From: Ancylostoma caninum
Lineage: Eukaryota; Nematoda; Chromadorea; Rhabditida; Ancylostomatidae
DNA length: 64,000 nt
NCBI GenBank assembly: GCA_037903475.1
Contig: JBAJFG010000611.1
Coordinates: 496,001 to 560,000 of the forward strand
Reading direction: 5' to 3'
The notes under the pieces were generated by a model. That model saw only the letters and a program-made list of their open reading frames with translations, did not search any database and was not told the origin of the DNA. The number at the start of each line of letters is the position of its first letter. The stretch's first letter is position 1. Position numbers and translations under genes: made by a program. Shown here one piece after another: positions 51,559 through 64,000 of this stretch.

Positions 51559-54500
51559 ATGTGGTGCCTCGTAAACTACGCTGGTATTCTGTTGGTGATC
51601 GCTGTGTCATTGAATGCTAAATTCATGCCAGGTGGGTGTCAGGGTCCTCTCATGGATTCTCTTCTCCTCCTCATCAATGCTCTTAAATCCATAAATTCAT
51701 TCCCTCACAAATAATCCCGCTACTAAATGGTCCTGACTCGCCCAATTTCAGGACCATGCCATCAGTTTTCCTGCGAAAACGGTGGAACCTGCTATCCTGG
51801 AGTGAATTCCACGCATTGGTGCAGGTATGTGGAATGTCTCTTTTAGTTGACAGCGTTATTCTGATGTTTTCTCGGACATTTCCCACGCAATTAAGCGCAG
51901 CCTTTTATCTGATCCATGTTGCAACCTCAACCTTGAATAGGCGTGACTGCTTTCTGCCACTTTGCTGCTGCGTCCGGCGTACTGTCTGATAAGATACCGT
52001 ATTTTTGAGGGGTCATCTGTCGTTGCGTCACTCATGCACATCCTGATAGTGTATCTGGAAATTTCTACGCCTGCTATTCCTGAAATGAGCACCATTTTAT
52101 CTCTATAAATCTCACATACCTTCATTTCTCTCCTCAGTTTGCCAAGGGACACTCCCAATCTTCCTCAGGCAAAGCCACCTAATTTTCCGCACCCCATATA
52201 CCTCCCAAGTCTCCAGCATCAATCGATACATATTCAAGAAACTGATGTATTCATTCATGCTTGTTTCCAAGCATGTCGCTCGCGTATTTGTGTTGGAATT
52301 ATGCAAATTCTTCCCTGATCGGAGTGTAGCTTGCGCAAGCGCAGCTATCGATTTCATATAGAACGTAGCCTTTACTCTTCACAAGTTCTCATATGTTACG
52401 CAATTTCTCGCACGCATCACATCGCACCCGTGTCGCGTGCGTCCGTAGCACACCTGTTCATCGCTGCTCTCGGATCCTGGCCTGCCTCAGGGTCGGGAGA
52501 GATACCGTGTCCCGACCGAAAACTTGAGGTTCTCACGCTGTTGCGTGGCCATCTGTCCTATTCAAATCACGTCCTTTGTCGCTTTGCGCAGTGCCGGAAA
52601 GCGCCGACACCAGGAAATTGTATCAGACAGTGAATAAGTGCGCTTAGGTGCTTAATACTAGTTCCGTAGCGAGATCCATAAAGGATTCGGATGACAGTAA
52701 CAAGTGCAGCAGTAGCCGTGGCGACACGCTCGACTAAGCATCTTTTTGCTGCTGTGTAGTTCATTTTTAGTCCATAAAAAACCATGTAGAACCTTATCCC
52801 CAAGACAACCCAGTCTGCTCCTGGACATTTTAAAATCCAGGATTTTTTTTTCGGAAAAATAGGCAGAGCAGCAAAAAAAAAGCCCAGCTCTGCTGGTAGC
52901 AGAATTCTCGCCAACAAGGAGTTAGGCAGTAGAGAATTTGGCTGGCAGTAAGGAATTTACACGATATTCGTGAATTTTAATTCCTGTTAAGGTTGTGTCG
53001 AGGTGAAGCTAAAGGTAAGTGTTATTTTAACTCGATCTAGTAATGAGAAACTGGGTCGGGCTCAGTAGCGTCGCAAGGAATCTCTGATAAATCAGCGAAA
53101 TTGTGTGGAAAAAGAAAAAAGTAGATAAAATTGTTCCTTCCTTCTTTTTCCCACCCAGATTTCCTGTTCCACATTTATTCTATTGCTCTCATTTCTTGCC
53201 TTACATTTATTTTTCTTTTTTTTTCTCTGTCGAGTTAGTTTAATATGTTTGACGCGCCTCTTGTGACGTACAGTATCTAAGTTTGAAAAATATATACATT
53301 TATTACATGAGTTAATCACGTGATCATAACAATTTCATAACAAACTACCTGTAGGAAAACGGAATTATTTAAGCAGATCAAGTTGAAAAAAATACGCCAT
53401 TAACACGAAAAGAAAAGAAATCAGTTTGAAACTTGGATATTTCGCTCATTTGATATACAATAACTAAACGAAACAAGTGAATTTGTGAGAAATCCTGCTC
53501 TTCCCTGGCATTCCTTACCAGTAATCCGAGCAACCTTTCCAGATGCCCACCATCCTACAAAGGTGACACATGCGAGAAGCCAGCATGTGGCAAGAAATGT
53601 CAAAACGAAGGTGTTTGCGTGTCGCACGAGAACGGCACCTACAGCTGTCGGTGTCAACTCGGTGAGTTATGTTTTTGCTGATCTGTTGTGAGTACAACAG
53701 CCAGCATGGGGATTTATGGTCATCCATGCGTGCGTCGCCTAATCGTCTTGTATCGTTATCTGCCGTAAATCAGCGAACTTGTCACACCAACGTGACAATA
53801 AAGATGGTGCCTGTTGCGTGTCGTAGGATAGCAGCGGTTCGCAGCAAGTTGCACAGTGATTTTAGGCTAATATTCCAGAAAACATCCCTGAAAACTCTGC
53901 TAGTTGTACTTTCTGTACTTTCGCCCGGATGAGTCATGCTATCAGTCCGCGGGGTGCGGCGATTTTTGGACGCGAGCCAAAACGAGAGTGCGACTGCGCA
54001 AGGAGCAAGTGCGACAATCCACATAAGCCTTACTCATCTATCACTTTTTGTTGAGGGCTTTGTTTACTGGCCGTGAGGGATTGTGGCCGGTCGTCCCGAT
54101 CGCGCTTCGTCATCGAAAAAATGGCGACCGGCTGGACTGGAAGCCGTTTTTTCGCACTCTGCCGGCCAAACTCTTTGCGCTTCGGGGTTGTGCCGCAGGT
54201 TTTTAGGGCTGCATGCGCTGCGTTGGCGTCTCATTTCAAAACTTCCCGTCCGAACATTTTTTCCCTCGACCGCTTCTTACCCGCTCGGCAAAAACGATCC
54301 AGAGCGTCCGAGTGAATTCGTGCAGCAGTAGTCTCCCGTAGCGAGTTGATTTATACACTGTCGTATGCGCGAAAGGGTGAACGAATGGCTAATGAATGGC
54401 GCATTCATGTGGCGGTTAGCCTCCCATTGACCACTTTGACCCGCAGCCAGGATCTGTCCATAGCAGCGCAGACAGTAACTCTCAGTTACCGTTGCGCATC

Positions 54501-57500
54501 AATCACGTAAACACTGGAAGGCGCCAGTTTTTGCCGGCTTTCCGCGGTTGTTTTGCGAGTTCTTCATTCGGCATTGTGTCGTGGGCACGAAACCGACTTC
54601 AAAAAACCTGCCGACACTCCGTTCGAAACGAACTTACCGCAAGATGGCTGGTCCTCAATTTGCCGACACCTTTTTATGAGTGACCTTGTAAACTTCCCGG
54701 CTGTGCATCCAGCGCGCGCACAGCGGAGCGCCCGCAGATTTCCACGCGATTCACTTTTTGTCTTTATTAATGATATTCTGGAGCGCTCAGGTTGTTTGTG
54801 AACAACTCGATTAGAATATGAATGACATGGGAAAACATATGTCGCTGGGGCCTGAGAAAGCAGCTGCTACTGGGATTCCATGATAGAGGAGTCACCGCCG
54901 AATGCGCGTAGTACACATCGCATCCGTTGCAGGCTCATCCGGAGAGTATTGCGAGCAGGTGCTGCCGAGTGTCTGTCAACGAACGTCGCCTTGCGGGATC
55001 CACGGCAAATGTGTGCTGACCACGAGTCTGGAAGAGTTTCGGTGCACGTGTAGCGACGGCTGGATCGGTAGGTTTTATCAGTTCAGTACCTCTGGACATG
55101 TTAACTTTTGATAAAACCTCATTTCTTGACCTAACCCTTAGGAGACTGGTCCTCCTGAATGATGATTCTTTCCTCAATGTAAGAAATACTCTGCCAAATG
55201 ATGAATAGAACAATTCCCTGGATCTCATCTTTTCCTGGTGACCATTTTCCTCTTCTGTGAGGCCACAATTTATATCACTCTATTCAACTAGCGGTTAATT
55301 CTTCTGTCCTCCACTTGTTTATTCGTTTATTTATACAATACACAAAAACAGGTGCACGACAATACAGTAGTTACAGTACACTCGTGTACTAGGCAGGCAT
55401 ATGTACAGTTAATGTACGCCATCCTAGTAATTACGGATGCAAGGGGGAAAACTCATATTGGACAGCTTTAGAAAACTGAAATACAAACCCAATGAATGAA
55501 TTTCTTCTCTATTTTCGTGGAACTAATTAATATTCTGGATGTAAGTTTCACAGGTAAAAGGTTTGAAATGCTGCATTTTACGCATCTTACCGGACCAGAT
55601 TCGACTTACGAATATTCAACGTTCGAGTGAATCGAACTTCAAACAATATATGGAGAAAAATCTGCAAAGTCTCCTTATGAAAAGTGATATATTTTTGCAT
55701 ATTTTGGAGCAATCCATGCAGTTCTTGGTGCTTGAAACATCAGCTATTCCAAAGTGACCATAATTCGAATTATTCGATCTATTCGATGTCACCAGAACCG
55801 AGCCGAGTCAAATGCTTACTACAACCTATAAGGTTAGAGCACCAATCCTTGATTTTATCCAAGCAAGATCTCGTATTAACAGGTGTTTCCCTCCAGCCGT
55901 GTTTCTACAGTAACGACAATGTGCTCGAAGACGGCAAAGATGGAACGCATGCTCATATTTGCCTATCTCATGCCGATGATGATAACAATCCGCGCGGCGA
56001 GGTTTGCGAAACTCAAACACGGCGCCGGGCTTGGCGGTCGTGTTCGGTGGTCTGTCGGCTCCATTACTGACATGGTATCTCCGTCGAATCCTCGGTTGCC
56101 CCTCACCGGTGGTCGGCTGTCACTAAAAGGCTCGCCGGCCACGTTTGAACTCGCCATCTGCATTTACATACGAATGACGACGCGTGCGTTCCATCTATTT
56201 CAAATTGGAGCACAGCATCGCCAACGTTTTCGACACGGTGGGCCAATCGACGCACTTCTGCAGACTTTCCCCATGTACGCGAGCGAAATGCGAATGCGAA
56301 AAATTGTGTCTTCTTTGCGGTTGCGTGTGGGGTGGGCGCACTTTTTTCTATGGGAACGGCGTTCGGGCCGCATACCACTGTGGGTTATTCTCCTTTTTTA
56401 CGAGCCGACTGATTTACTGTCATTGCCTCATCTCCGTTTCGGGTCTCGGAAAACGTGATCCTCTAAACACGACACATCAAAGCTGGTACTGTGAATCCAC
56501 TACGATTTTTCCGAAACTCTTCGAAATTAGATCAACATCCAGGAATTAGTTATGAGAGGTGAAGCTAAATGCTCCATAAGCATTCAAGTGGCTTGCATAC
56601 AAGTGAACGTACAGGACTTGCCCTGGAGCCAATTTGAGCTAACGTTTCTTAGGATCTATTTTACTTACTCCCTGTTTTACCTTCCCTATTCCGCACTGTT
56701 CGCAGTTACTGGTAGTAAATATGAGGGAAATGAACGTACGGATCCCAAACCCCGCGCTGCTTTTCTTCCCTTTCTCTTCTAAAGTTTCTTTTTCGGATGG
56801 TCAAGTTTTCAGGACCACTCCCTCTATGCATTATGCAGCATTGAGCTTGGAAAAATGAGTAGAATTTCCCTTAGGATGCTAAATAAAACTCATTCTTACC
56901 ATACATACGTTTCTTATGAAGTTCCATTTTTATCAGGTATTGACACACATTTTTCTTAGCTTCACTGAGTAATATTTTCCAATCAGGTGTTAGGATGCTG
57001 CCCATCCAAAAAGGAATCTAATCTCAAGTTTAGAATATTGCTTATCTAAACAGGTTGCTAGATGAGAAATTCTACAGTCAGCTAATTCGTTGAAACTCTT
57101 CAAAAAGACGTTCCCAGGCTTATAGAAAAAGGAAGAAACTTATGAATTCCTTATAGCAAACGTTTACTGGCGTAGATTTTGCCATTTTTCTTCCAAGAAA
57201 GGAATTCTCTCTCAGAGTTCAGCCTTTTTCCACAAGAATTCCATCGTCTTCACTTCCGCAAAAAGTAAAAGTCTTTCCTGCGTTGGTTACTTATCCTAAC
57301 CTGATAGTCATCCTGGATGTCCTGGATGAGCTTCTATAAATATGTCGATAAACAATGAATTCATCTTTCTTTGTTGCTTCCAGGGAACATGGGTTCCTGC
57401 GACGTCCATAGGCTGCTCATTGCATCCCAGGAACTTACAGTGCTAACAATTCTTCCTTTAAAAAATCCCAAATAATCTCTTGTTCATATTTTTCTATGTC

Positions 57501-60500
57501 ATATCGATTCTATCACTCCTTGAAAACCAAAACCTCCAGTCGAACTGCTACTATTTGCTACTGAAGAATTTTTGAATTAAAAAAGCGCGCTCCTCCAATT
57601 TTGAACTTTAGCGACTTTCTTTCATTTTAGAACGAAAACCACCATGGATTTCCTAAAATTTGATAGTTTCACCTGCTCTAGCTCAGCTCCCAGCGGATTC
57701 GGCCCGCAGTAGAGCAGTAAAGCGGTTAGGTTTGATGTCGGAGTTCCCATTTTATCGTTCACTCCATCTATCGTATGTCGTCGAAGTTAGTGCACCCGAC
57801 AGCAATCATTATGTGTTAATGTGGGAGGGCATAATCAGCCGATTCCTCTAATGTCGGTAGCGCTTTTTGAAGTTTTCACGACACTACGTCCTCCTGTAGG
57901 GAAAACGACAGTTAACAGCAATTACTTACTCCATCTGTCATGAGTCGCGCGGCTACGGTAGCTAATCGGTTCTTTAGCGATTTTCGCGGATTGGCAGCCA
58001 ATAGAATGTCAATCGAATTGAGCAGTATTCGAATATTAATTCAACTTTTCGAATCTTTGCAGTAGCATTTATAGGGACTAATGAAGTGCAAGAATGAGAG
58101 AATAACTTGAAAAGTTTGTGCATGGTTTTCATCCGTGTGTTAAATTCCATGTTACCGTAGATAATCCAATGTTCGAATGGTTTTCCGAAAGTCGTCCAGT
58201 TTCCTCAACATCGAAATGCCCAAAACGGATGTGAAGTTACCGGTAAAAGAGTAAGAAGTTAGGTTATTATAAGTGGGATTAACAACGTGGCTTAAAAAAC
58301 CAAGAACAAGTATGGAAAAATCTCCCTGAGATGCATCAATGAAGAGGGGAGTTGACGTAATCCTGAAAGATGAGGGAATAACCTCTAATAACCCAAACGT
58401 AAGTAAATAGGTAAAATAAGCCGTAATAGTAAGAGTAGGGTCAACTACAATAAAAGAATCATTCAAAAACCCTTATCAGAGGCTTCATGATGTTCTCGTT
58501 TGGGACAATTCACCTTTTGTTGCTCCTAATTTCTTAATAGGTAACTCATAGAATTTAGATGCAAAAATTTACTCTTCAATAACTCCTTGCTCAAGATTCG
58601 TGCGAAGCCGCCCTAGGTTGAGTCATCCGTGTGAGCAACTATTAGGCAAAATAACTGTTTCACATTGAATTATTACTTCTTTATTAGTTTTGTAGCAGTT
58701 TTTTGTTAGTTCCAAAGTTGTACTGCCACGGTTGTCTAGGTTGGTTATTGACGCACCTATCAGTGCCACGAACACCATTAAATACACTACTCCGCACCTA
58801 TTACTGCTGTAAATCATAAATGTTGATTGAGCCAGTTACCAGAAGTCCCAAAGCCAGGATTTCTCGTCTGCTCCAAAACATCGAACTATTTCATCTTTAC
58901 TGGTTGCATAGTTCTCTATAATTCCTTGCACTTTCTCAATCATGTGCTATTCGCTACGCTGGTGGTGGTCCAGGTCACAAATCTCCATCAGAAGTTGCTA
59001 ACGACCGTCATTTATAACGGCAGGCGCGATTTGATAGCGCCATTGGCGGTTTTAAACGGATCGCCGGACAGCGGCCAGGATTCGCTCGATTGAGGGCTCA
59101 GCTAGTGCCACTACATCTACCGTTGTTGTCTATGAATGGAGAGAACAGAAGCGCCGCGGCGACGTTCACTGTATTCCCACACTTTTCTTGCCAATCTGCC
59201 GTCAAAAGTGGCCTTGCGGACCTCCAATTTGTCAAAAACTCCGAAATAGCACTGTGACTGAAAGTGAGACACGCACACACCGTACGTACGTGCTCGAACA
59301 GACCTTTTATCATGACCAGCTCCAGCCCATTCATTTACAACTCGGCCGATTAGGTTTTCTGGGGACATCGAAGGAATCTAAGTTCACGTTCAGCGAATAT
59401 AAATGCAATAATTTCAAGGAAAAAATGGGGGTGGTATTTATATTTGGCTTCAGGAACAAGAAAAAACACTGAAGCTCAGGATAATAAAGCAGAAAACATT
59501 TTAGGCATGTACAACTACGGTATGAGCGAGCCACCGGCTTGGCTATACTACTGTACAATTATATAAATAAATGCCAGAATAGTATACTGTACAATTATAT
59601 AAATAAACGCCAGAATAGTATTACTAAACCTCCAAATTAATACGTATGTAGGACCAAAACTAAATTTGCACAATCGGAATTATTCTCTGCAACCCTGTGG
59701 ATTATGATTTTGGGGATTTGCGACTAGCTAGGAATGCAAAGAAAGCTAAATAACTTTCATAAAGTCTAGATAAATGCCATATTCAATCCCCAGACTGCAG
59801 ATGCCTTGTCGAGCTATTTTTGCTACAGATTGTATACTTACTTTTAAAATCAGTAAGGGAAATAAATAGGGCCAGGTTGTCCAATTGCCCTTCCTTTTAA
59901 CACCTTCTGATGTCGAATTGTGATCTCGAATAGTTTGGAATTTGTTTCGCAAAAAAAAACTCGTTTGAGACTCAAGCATTCTAGAGAAAGTGTAACCATA
60001 AACGCATACTGTATCCCAGAGCGTAGCATACTGTATCTATAAGTATTTGATTAATACAAGTGCGATTTCAGCTAGGCAATTGTGAACCTAGGGACTGCGG
60101 GCAAAGGGAGGAGAAAGAAAATTCAAGAAACTTTCCTGGCAGGGGAAACTTGAGAAAAAATCATTTGACTCAAAAAACGAAGTATTTGCATGGCGACAAC
60201 CTAGGATGCTTTCCTGGATTAGATATCATTTCCTTGGTTCTCATTTTTTCATTCTATTCTGGTTTTTTTTTCTCATTTTGATTATAGCAGACATTTACCA
60301 ACTACAAACGAATATTCTAACTGGACAACTAACTTAAAGTCATTAGGTATACTGCAGTACTTAAATAGTCTGTCGAGTAAGATTACCATTACTTGTATTT
60401 GAATCTGCACTTGACTTCACTCTGTAAATTCAATTCACATTTACCATGTAATGAATAAACGATTCGGAGCTTTTCTATTCAGGATCGAGATGCACCGAAC

Positions 60501-63500
60501 GAGATCCATGCCCTCTGGATTACTGCAGTCACGGAGGCAAATGCCTGCGTAACGGTACAGAATTCGTCTGCGAATGCCCTCAAGGCTACCATGGAAAGCA
60601 CTGCGAGCTGGACACCAACGAATGCGACTTGTCACCGTGCGCATTCGGAAAATGCGTGAACACGGTACGTTCTCAGAAGCTGCACCATCAAGCCATGCAT
60701 TCGCCCGTTCCCATGGGTGTTTTTTTCGGGAAAAGCTCAGCTTTTCGAGGCCAAAAACGTCTGCGCATCCGTGCGCAACGCAATGTCTGCGCACTGGTGC
60801 TTTGTCTTTCGGTAACAGCACTCAGGCACATAGACACACACAACGAGCGGCTGTCGGATGAGGAGCAAAGTAGAGAGGACAAACGCGCAATTCGTTCCGA
60901 CTGATTGCGCACCGCCTCGTTTTTTGCGCTATGAGAAAGTTACAAGACGAAAACCACACAGAAACAGACATCCAATCGACACCCCTTTCACACATCCTGA
61001 AACACGACCGATAGATGGCTGTGTTGATGTGTTATGTGTTCCAGATGGGATCGTACCGATGTGAATGCGATGCTGGATTCATCGGAACCGACTGTCAGGT
61101 GTATCGTAGTGGGTTTGAGTGCACTGCAACTGGACCGAATGCATGCAGGAATGGTGGATTTTGTTTGACGGAGAAGAATAACAACTCTTGCATATGTCCG
61201 CCGATGTTTCAAGGTTCGTTTCTGGAAAAGACATCGTCCATTAGGCTATCATTTCATGAAATTTGTATTATTGGGAAGAAAAAGTGCAGTAGTACATATT
61301 GATAGCTAGTACGGTCCTTCTGGAGAAATTACTCTTGGAATCGAATAAAAATCGAATAGTTTGGTCTGACTGGTCGAACATTCGCCGTATTTAGCAAATC
61401 CGAGACCATTCAACAAATTCCAAAACAAGAAGGCCGTACCACCCTTACTCCCTTTACTCCAGGGCTTTACTGCTCTCTCTCTCTTCCAGAAATCCGGATT
61501 CTAAGCTCATTCAAAGTGCAATATTCGAATGCGAATATATGGAACGTATTATTTGGCCTCAGGAATAGAATGAATAGCTTTTCCAGGATTATACTGTGAA
61601 AAGGATGTGGACGAATGCTCCATCTCGAATCCGTGCGAAAATGGAGGCACATGCATGAACACCGAAGGAGGATTCATGTGTTTGTGCACTGCCGCTTTTG
61701 AAGGTATTATAGTTCCCAGGATTAACTCCAGAAATCGAGGAAAACTGTTGCAAATTTATTTTCAGGCGAAACATGTAACATTAACAAGGATGACTGCGTA
61801 TACAACAAGTGTCAAGCCGGAGCGACATGTGTGGATTTAACAGGATCCTATCGATGCGAATGTCCTCAAGGGAGGATTGGTAAGCATCCCATTTCGCTAT
61901 TTTCTCGAGTTCTCTGCAATAGAATATCCTTCAGGATCCTTCTGCCAGTATAATGATCCATGCATGCTTATGCCGTGTCTCAACGGAAGATGTATTAGCG
62001 ATCCAGCAACCGGAAACTTCACATGTGTTTGCGAGCACGGATATACGGTAGGCTACAACATCCACGATTATCATACACTGCATCCACAAATTGTCGGATT
62101 CAGGGAGCGCACTGTGACGAGGATGTCGATGAATGTGCTGAGTGGGGTGAAGCCATTTGCTATAACGGGGCTACATGTGTCAATATCGCTGGAGGCTATC
62201 TCTGTGAATGTCCTGCAGGTATGTTGCTGTCAATCCGTGCATTGAAGGATTTGTCTGGATTTCGTTGTTCAGGAGTAACTGGTGCCTCCTGCGATACGTT
62301 GATGGAGATGTGCGATCCAAATCCTTGCAAGAATAACGGGATTTGCGTCGATCGTCTGAACCACTTCGAGTGTTCATGTGCTGAAGGTCTGTTTAGTCTT
62401 CAGGATACTTTCCTACCGGATCCTGTTTTTTTTTTTTCAAACAGGGAAAGACCAACATTACTTTCAAAGCACCCCTTAGGTTTTCGTAGTTTAAATCTCA
62501 GTGGTCGTTTTGTTCTGGATGTTACTCTCGTTTTGTTCATAATGATTGCATTACTACAGCTTATTGTATGACTACATACATTTATCCCAGGACAATCCAG
62601 AAAAAAATCACTGATTCCCAAAAATTTCCAGGATTCACTGGCCCAACTTGCGCTGAGAAGTGTCCAGAAGGCGAACGATGTTCATGCTCAGCAAATGGTT
62701 GTCAGAACGGCGGACAGTGCAGGAATAGTGGATGTGAATGCCCGACGGTAAGTAAAAAGCCTCATCCTTGCTTTCTGACAGCCATTCCTGTATTTCCAGG
62801 GATTCACTGGAGAATTCTGTGAGCGAAAGCTGAGCCCCTGCGAAATGACCAAGTGTCCCTTTGGCCAAATCTGTGTAGAACACAATAAAACGGGGTGAGT
62901 CCCAACAGTTCTCCCCCGTTCCCATCCACAACCTCTCAATTCCCTCTCCAGAGCGGTAAGTTGCGAGTGCCCGGCCGGCTTTACCGGATTCGACTGTCAA
63001 AGAGAGATTGACGAGTGCTCGACTAATCCATGTCAGCATGGCGGAACATGCTCGGACAAACTCAACGACTACCACTGCAGCTGCCCTAGCGGGTATAGCG
63101 GCAAGAATTGCGAGGTTCGTGCGGCTCTTCCTGCTATTCATGGATCGGGGGAGTGAATTTGTTGTTCAGAAAATCGTCGACCATTGCGCAACGAATCCTT
63201 GCCTCAACAATGGACTATGCATCAACGCCGCTCGTGGCAGTATTTGTCACTGTACGCCGGCGTTCTTCGGGGAGAAATGCCAATTCAAGGTATTTTTCAA
63301 GCATTTCTATCCAGGAATTGAGAATCCAATCCGTGGATTCCAGAGGAAACCTTGCTCCCGCAGCCGATGTGACAACGGAGCAACTTGTCGACCAACTACA
63401 AACTACCGAAACTACACATGCGAGTGCAGGCCTGGATTCGAAGGGAAATTCTGCGAACTGGTAGGTTGCTATCCTGGTTACTTATTCAATCCTGGAAACA

Positions 63501-64000
63501 AGTGCGATCGTTTCAGGATATCAATGAATGCAAGGATCAACCATGTCGGAATGGAGGGACCTGTCACAATACTCATGGTGGCTACAACTGCATTTGTCCG
63601 GAAGGTTATACGGGAAAGAACTGCCTGGAAAACATCGACGACTGCGCTAGAAGTAGGATTTCTCATATTCCCCCAGGAACTTCCTCAGGAACTTCCAGAA
63701 TTAATTCTTTACCTACTACAGATCCTTGCCTGAACAATGGGACGTGCTTTGATGAGCTCGCGAACTTCCGCTGCGTTTGTCAGCCTGGATTCACTGGTAG
63801 GACTTGCGGTGTGGACATTGGTAAGTTTATTGAGCACTTGTTGTGTGCTATCCAGAAAATTATCCAGAAAACCTTCATTTTTACAGATGACTGCGCGTCA
63901 AATCCTTGTCTAAATGGCGCCACATGTGTGGACGGAATTAATCGCTACGAATGTCTGTGCAGGCGAGGATTTAGTGGACGAGACTGCCACGTGAACGATG
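51559..64000 (+). CDS. lin-12/glp-1 (Notch): Notch receptor (LIN-12/GLP-1 family), signal peptide and first 19 EGF repeats; 3' end off the window
   Basis: Single-pass receptor for DSL ligands. Exons: 51559-51631, 51752-51824, 53543-53661, 54933-55067, 60483-60664, 61045-61213, 61587-61703, 61766-61879, 61935-62047, 62104-62218, 62273-62386, 62632-62747, 62800-62894, 62952-63114, 63170-63289, 63344-63460, 63517-63652, 63722-63820, 63887-64000 (761 codons, frame continuous). The start ATG opens a signal peptide ([14 protein letters not shown]). EGF repeats follow at once. Calcium-binding types include those opening DTNEC, DVDEC (two), EIDEC, DINEC, NIDDC and DIDDC. EGF8 ([14 protein letters not shown]) to EGF11 line up with LIN-12 KDNCVNNKCEAG onward, and the Cys-rich odd repeat 12 ([12 protein letters not shown]) with LIN-12 CFNGGKC. 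Many repeats keep the O-fucose site C-xxxx-T-C; EGF19 has the O-glucose site [12 protein letters not shown], ankyrin and PEST regions lie beyond 64000. Confidence 0.9.
51825..53542 (+). other. Notch intron 2
   Basis: A 1.7 kb intron splitting EGF1 just before its last two cysteines. Nothing identifiable inside beyond a T-rich tract near 53130-53225. Confidence 0.8.
53662..54932 (+). other. Notch intron 3
   Basis: A 1.27 kb intron. 53940-54760 is clearly GC-richer than its surroundings and open in several frames on the plus strand without any known domain, suggesting an embedded repeat. Confidence 0.7.
55068..60482 (+). other. 5.4 kb intron 4 of the Notch gene
   Basis: Splits EGF3 after WIG. 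It contains a TTCGAATA-type block (55560-55830), a GC-rich block (55950-56420), a 36-bp-period duplication (59549-59620) and long unique stretches. No coding exon kept phase with the flanking EGF exons. Confidence 0.75.

Overview
This 64 kb window is eukaryotic DNA, almost certainly from a strongylid (clade V, hookworm-like) nematode. The evidence is: three intron-rich genes whose products are recognisable; nematode-type splice acceptors (TTTCAG and TTTTAG); a Notch receptor whose EGF repeats 8-12 follow the order seen in C. elegans LIN-12; and AT-rich introns inflated by DNA transposons. There are no rRNA genes, confident tRNA genes or CRISPR arrays. I assembled exons by hand from reading frame, GT/AG boundaries and intron phase, and checked that frames stay continuous.

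Layout. (1) Positions 19-23011, minus strand: 34 exons of a GCN2-type eIF2alpha kinase (RWD, charged linker, pseudokinase, active kinase with insert, most of the HisRS-like domain). The C-terminus lies beyond base 1. The chain is 4225 nt and in frame throughout. Its 9.9 kb intron 6 (11573-21451) is a transposon graveyard: three copies of a CAGGGTC-ended element with 8-bp target duplications (hAT-like), one of which holds both a 1.3 kb mariner and a 0.5 kb retroposon-like insert. (2) 23012-27132: intergenic space between divergent genes. (3) 27133-32960, plus strand: a complete 13-exon gamma-syntrophin-like gene (530 aa). (4) 34273 to at least 37371, minus strand: the 3' part of a BRCA1/BARD1-type gene with tandem BRCT domains, tail-to-tail with the syntrophin. 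Three of its introns each carry a copy of one palindromic MITE. (5) 37.9-51.5 kb: no gene I can recognise. It holds a fourth hAT-like copy, a second degenerate mariner, a 68-bp mariner remnant, a perfect hairpin and some orphan ORFs. (6) 51559-64000, plus strand: the 5' part of a Notch (LIN-12/GLP-1 family) receptor gene, 19 exons so far, with signal peptide and 19 complete EGF repeats, running off the end.

The genes have unrelated jobs: amino-acid stress and translation control, dystrophin-complex scaffolding, DNA-damage/ubiquitin signalling, and cell-fate signalling. I see no operon-like arrangement. I did not find a convincing new molecular system. The most unusual content is the nested transposon stack inside gcn-2, the MITE family seeded through the BRCT gene, and a Notch extracellular region longer than the C. 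elegans receptors.
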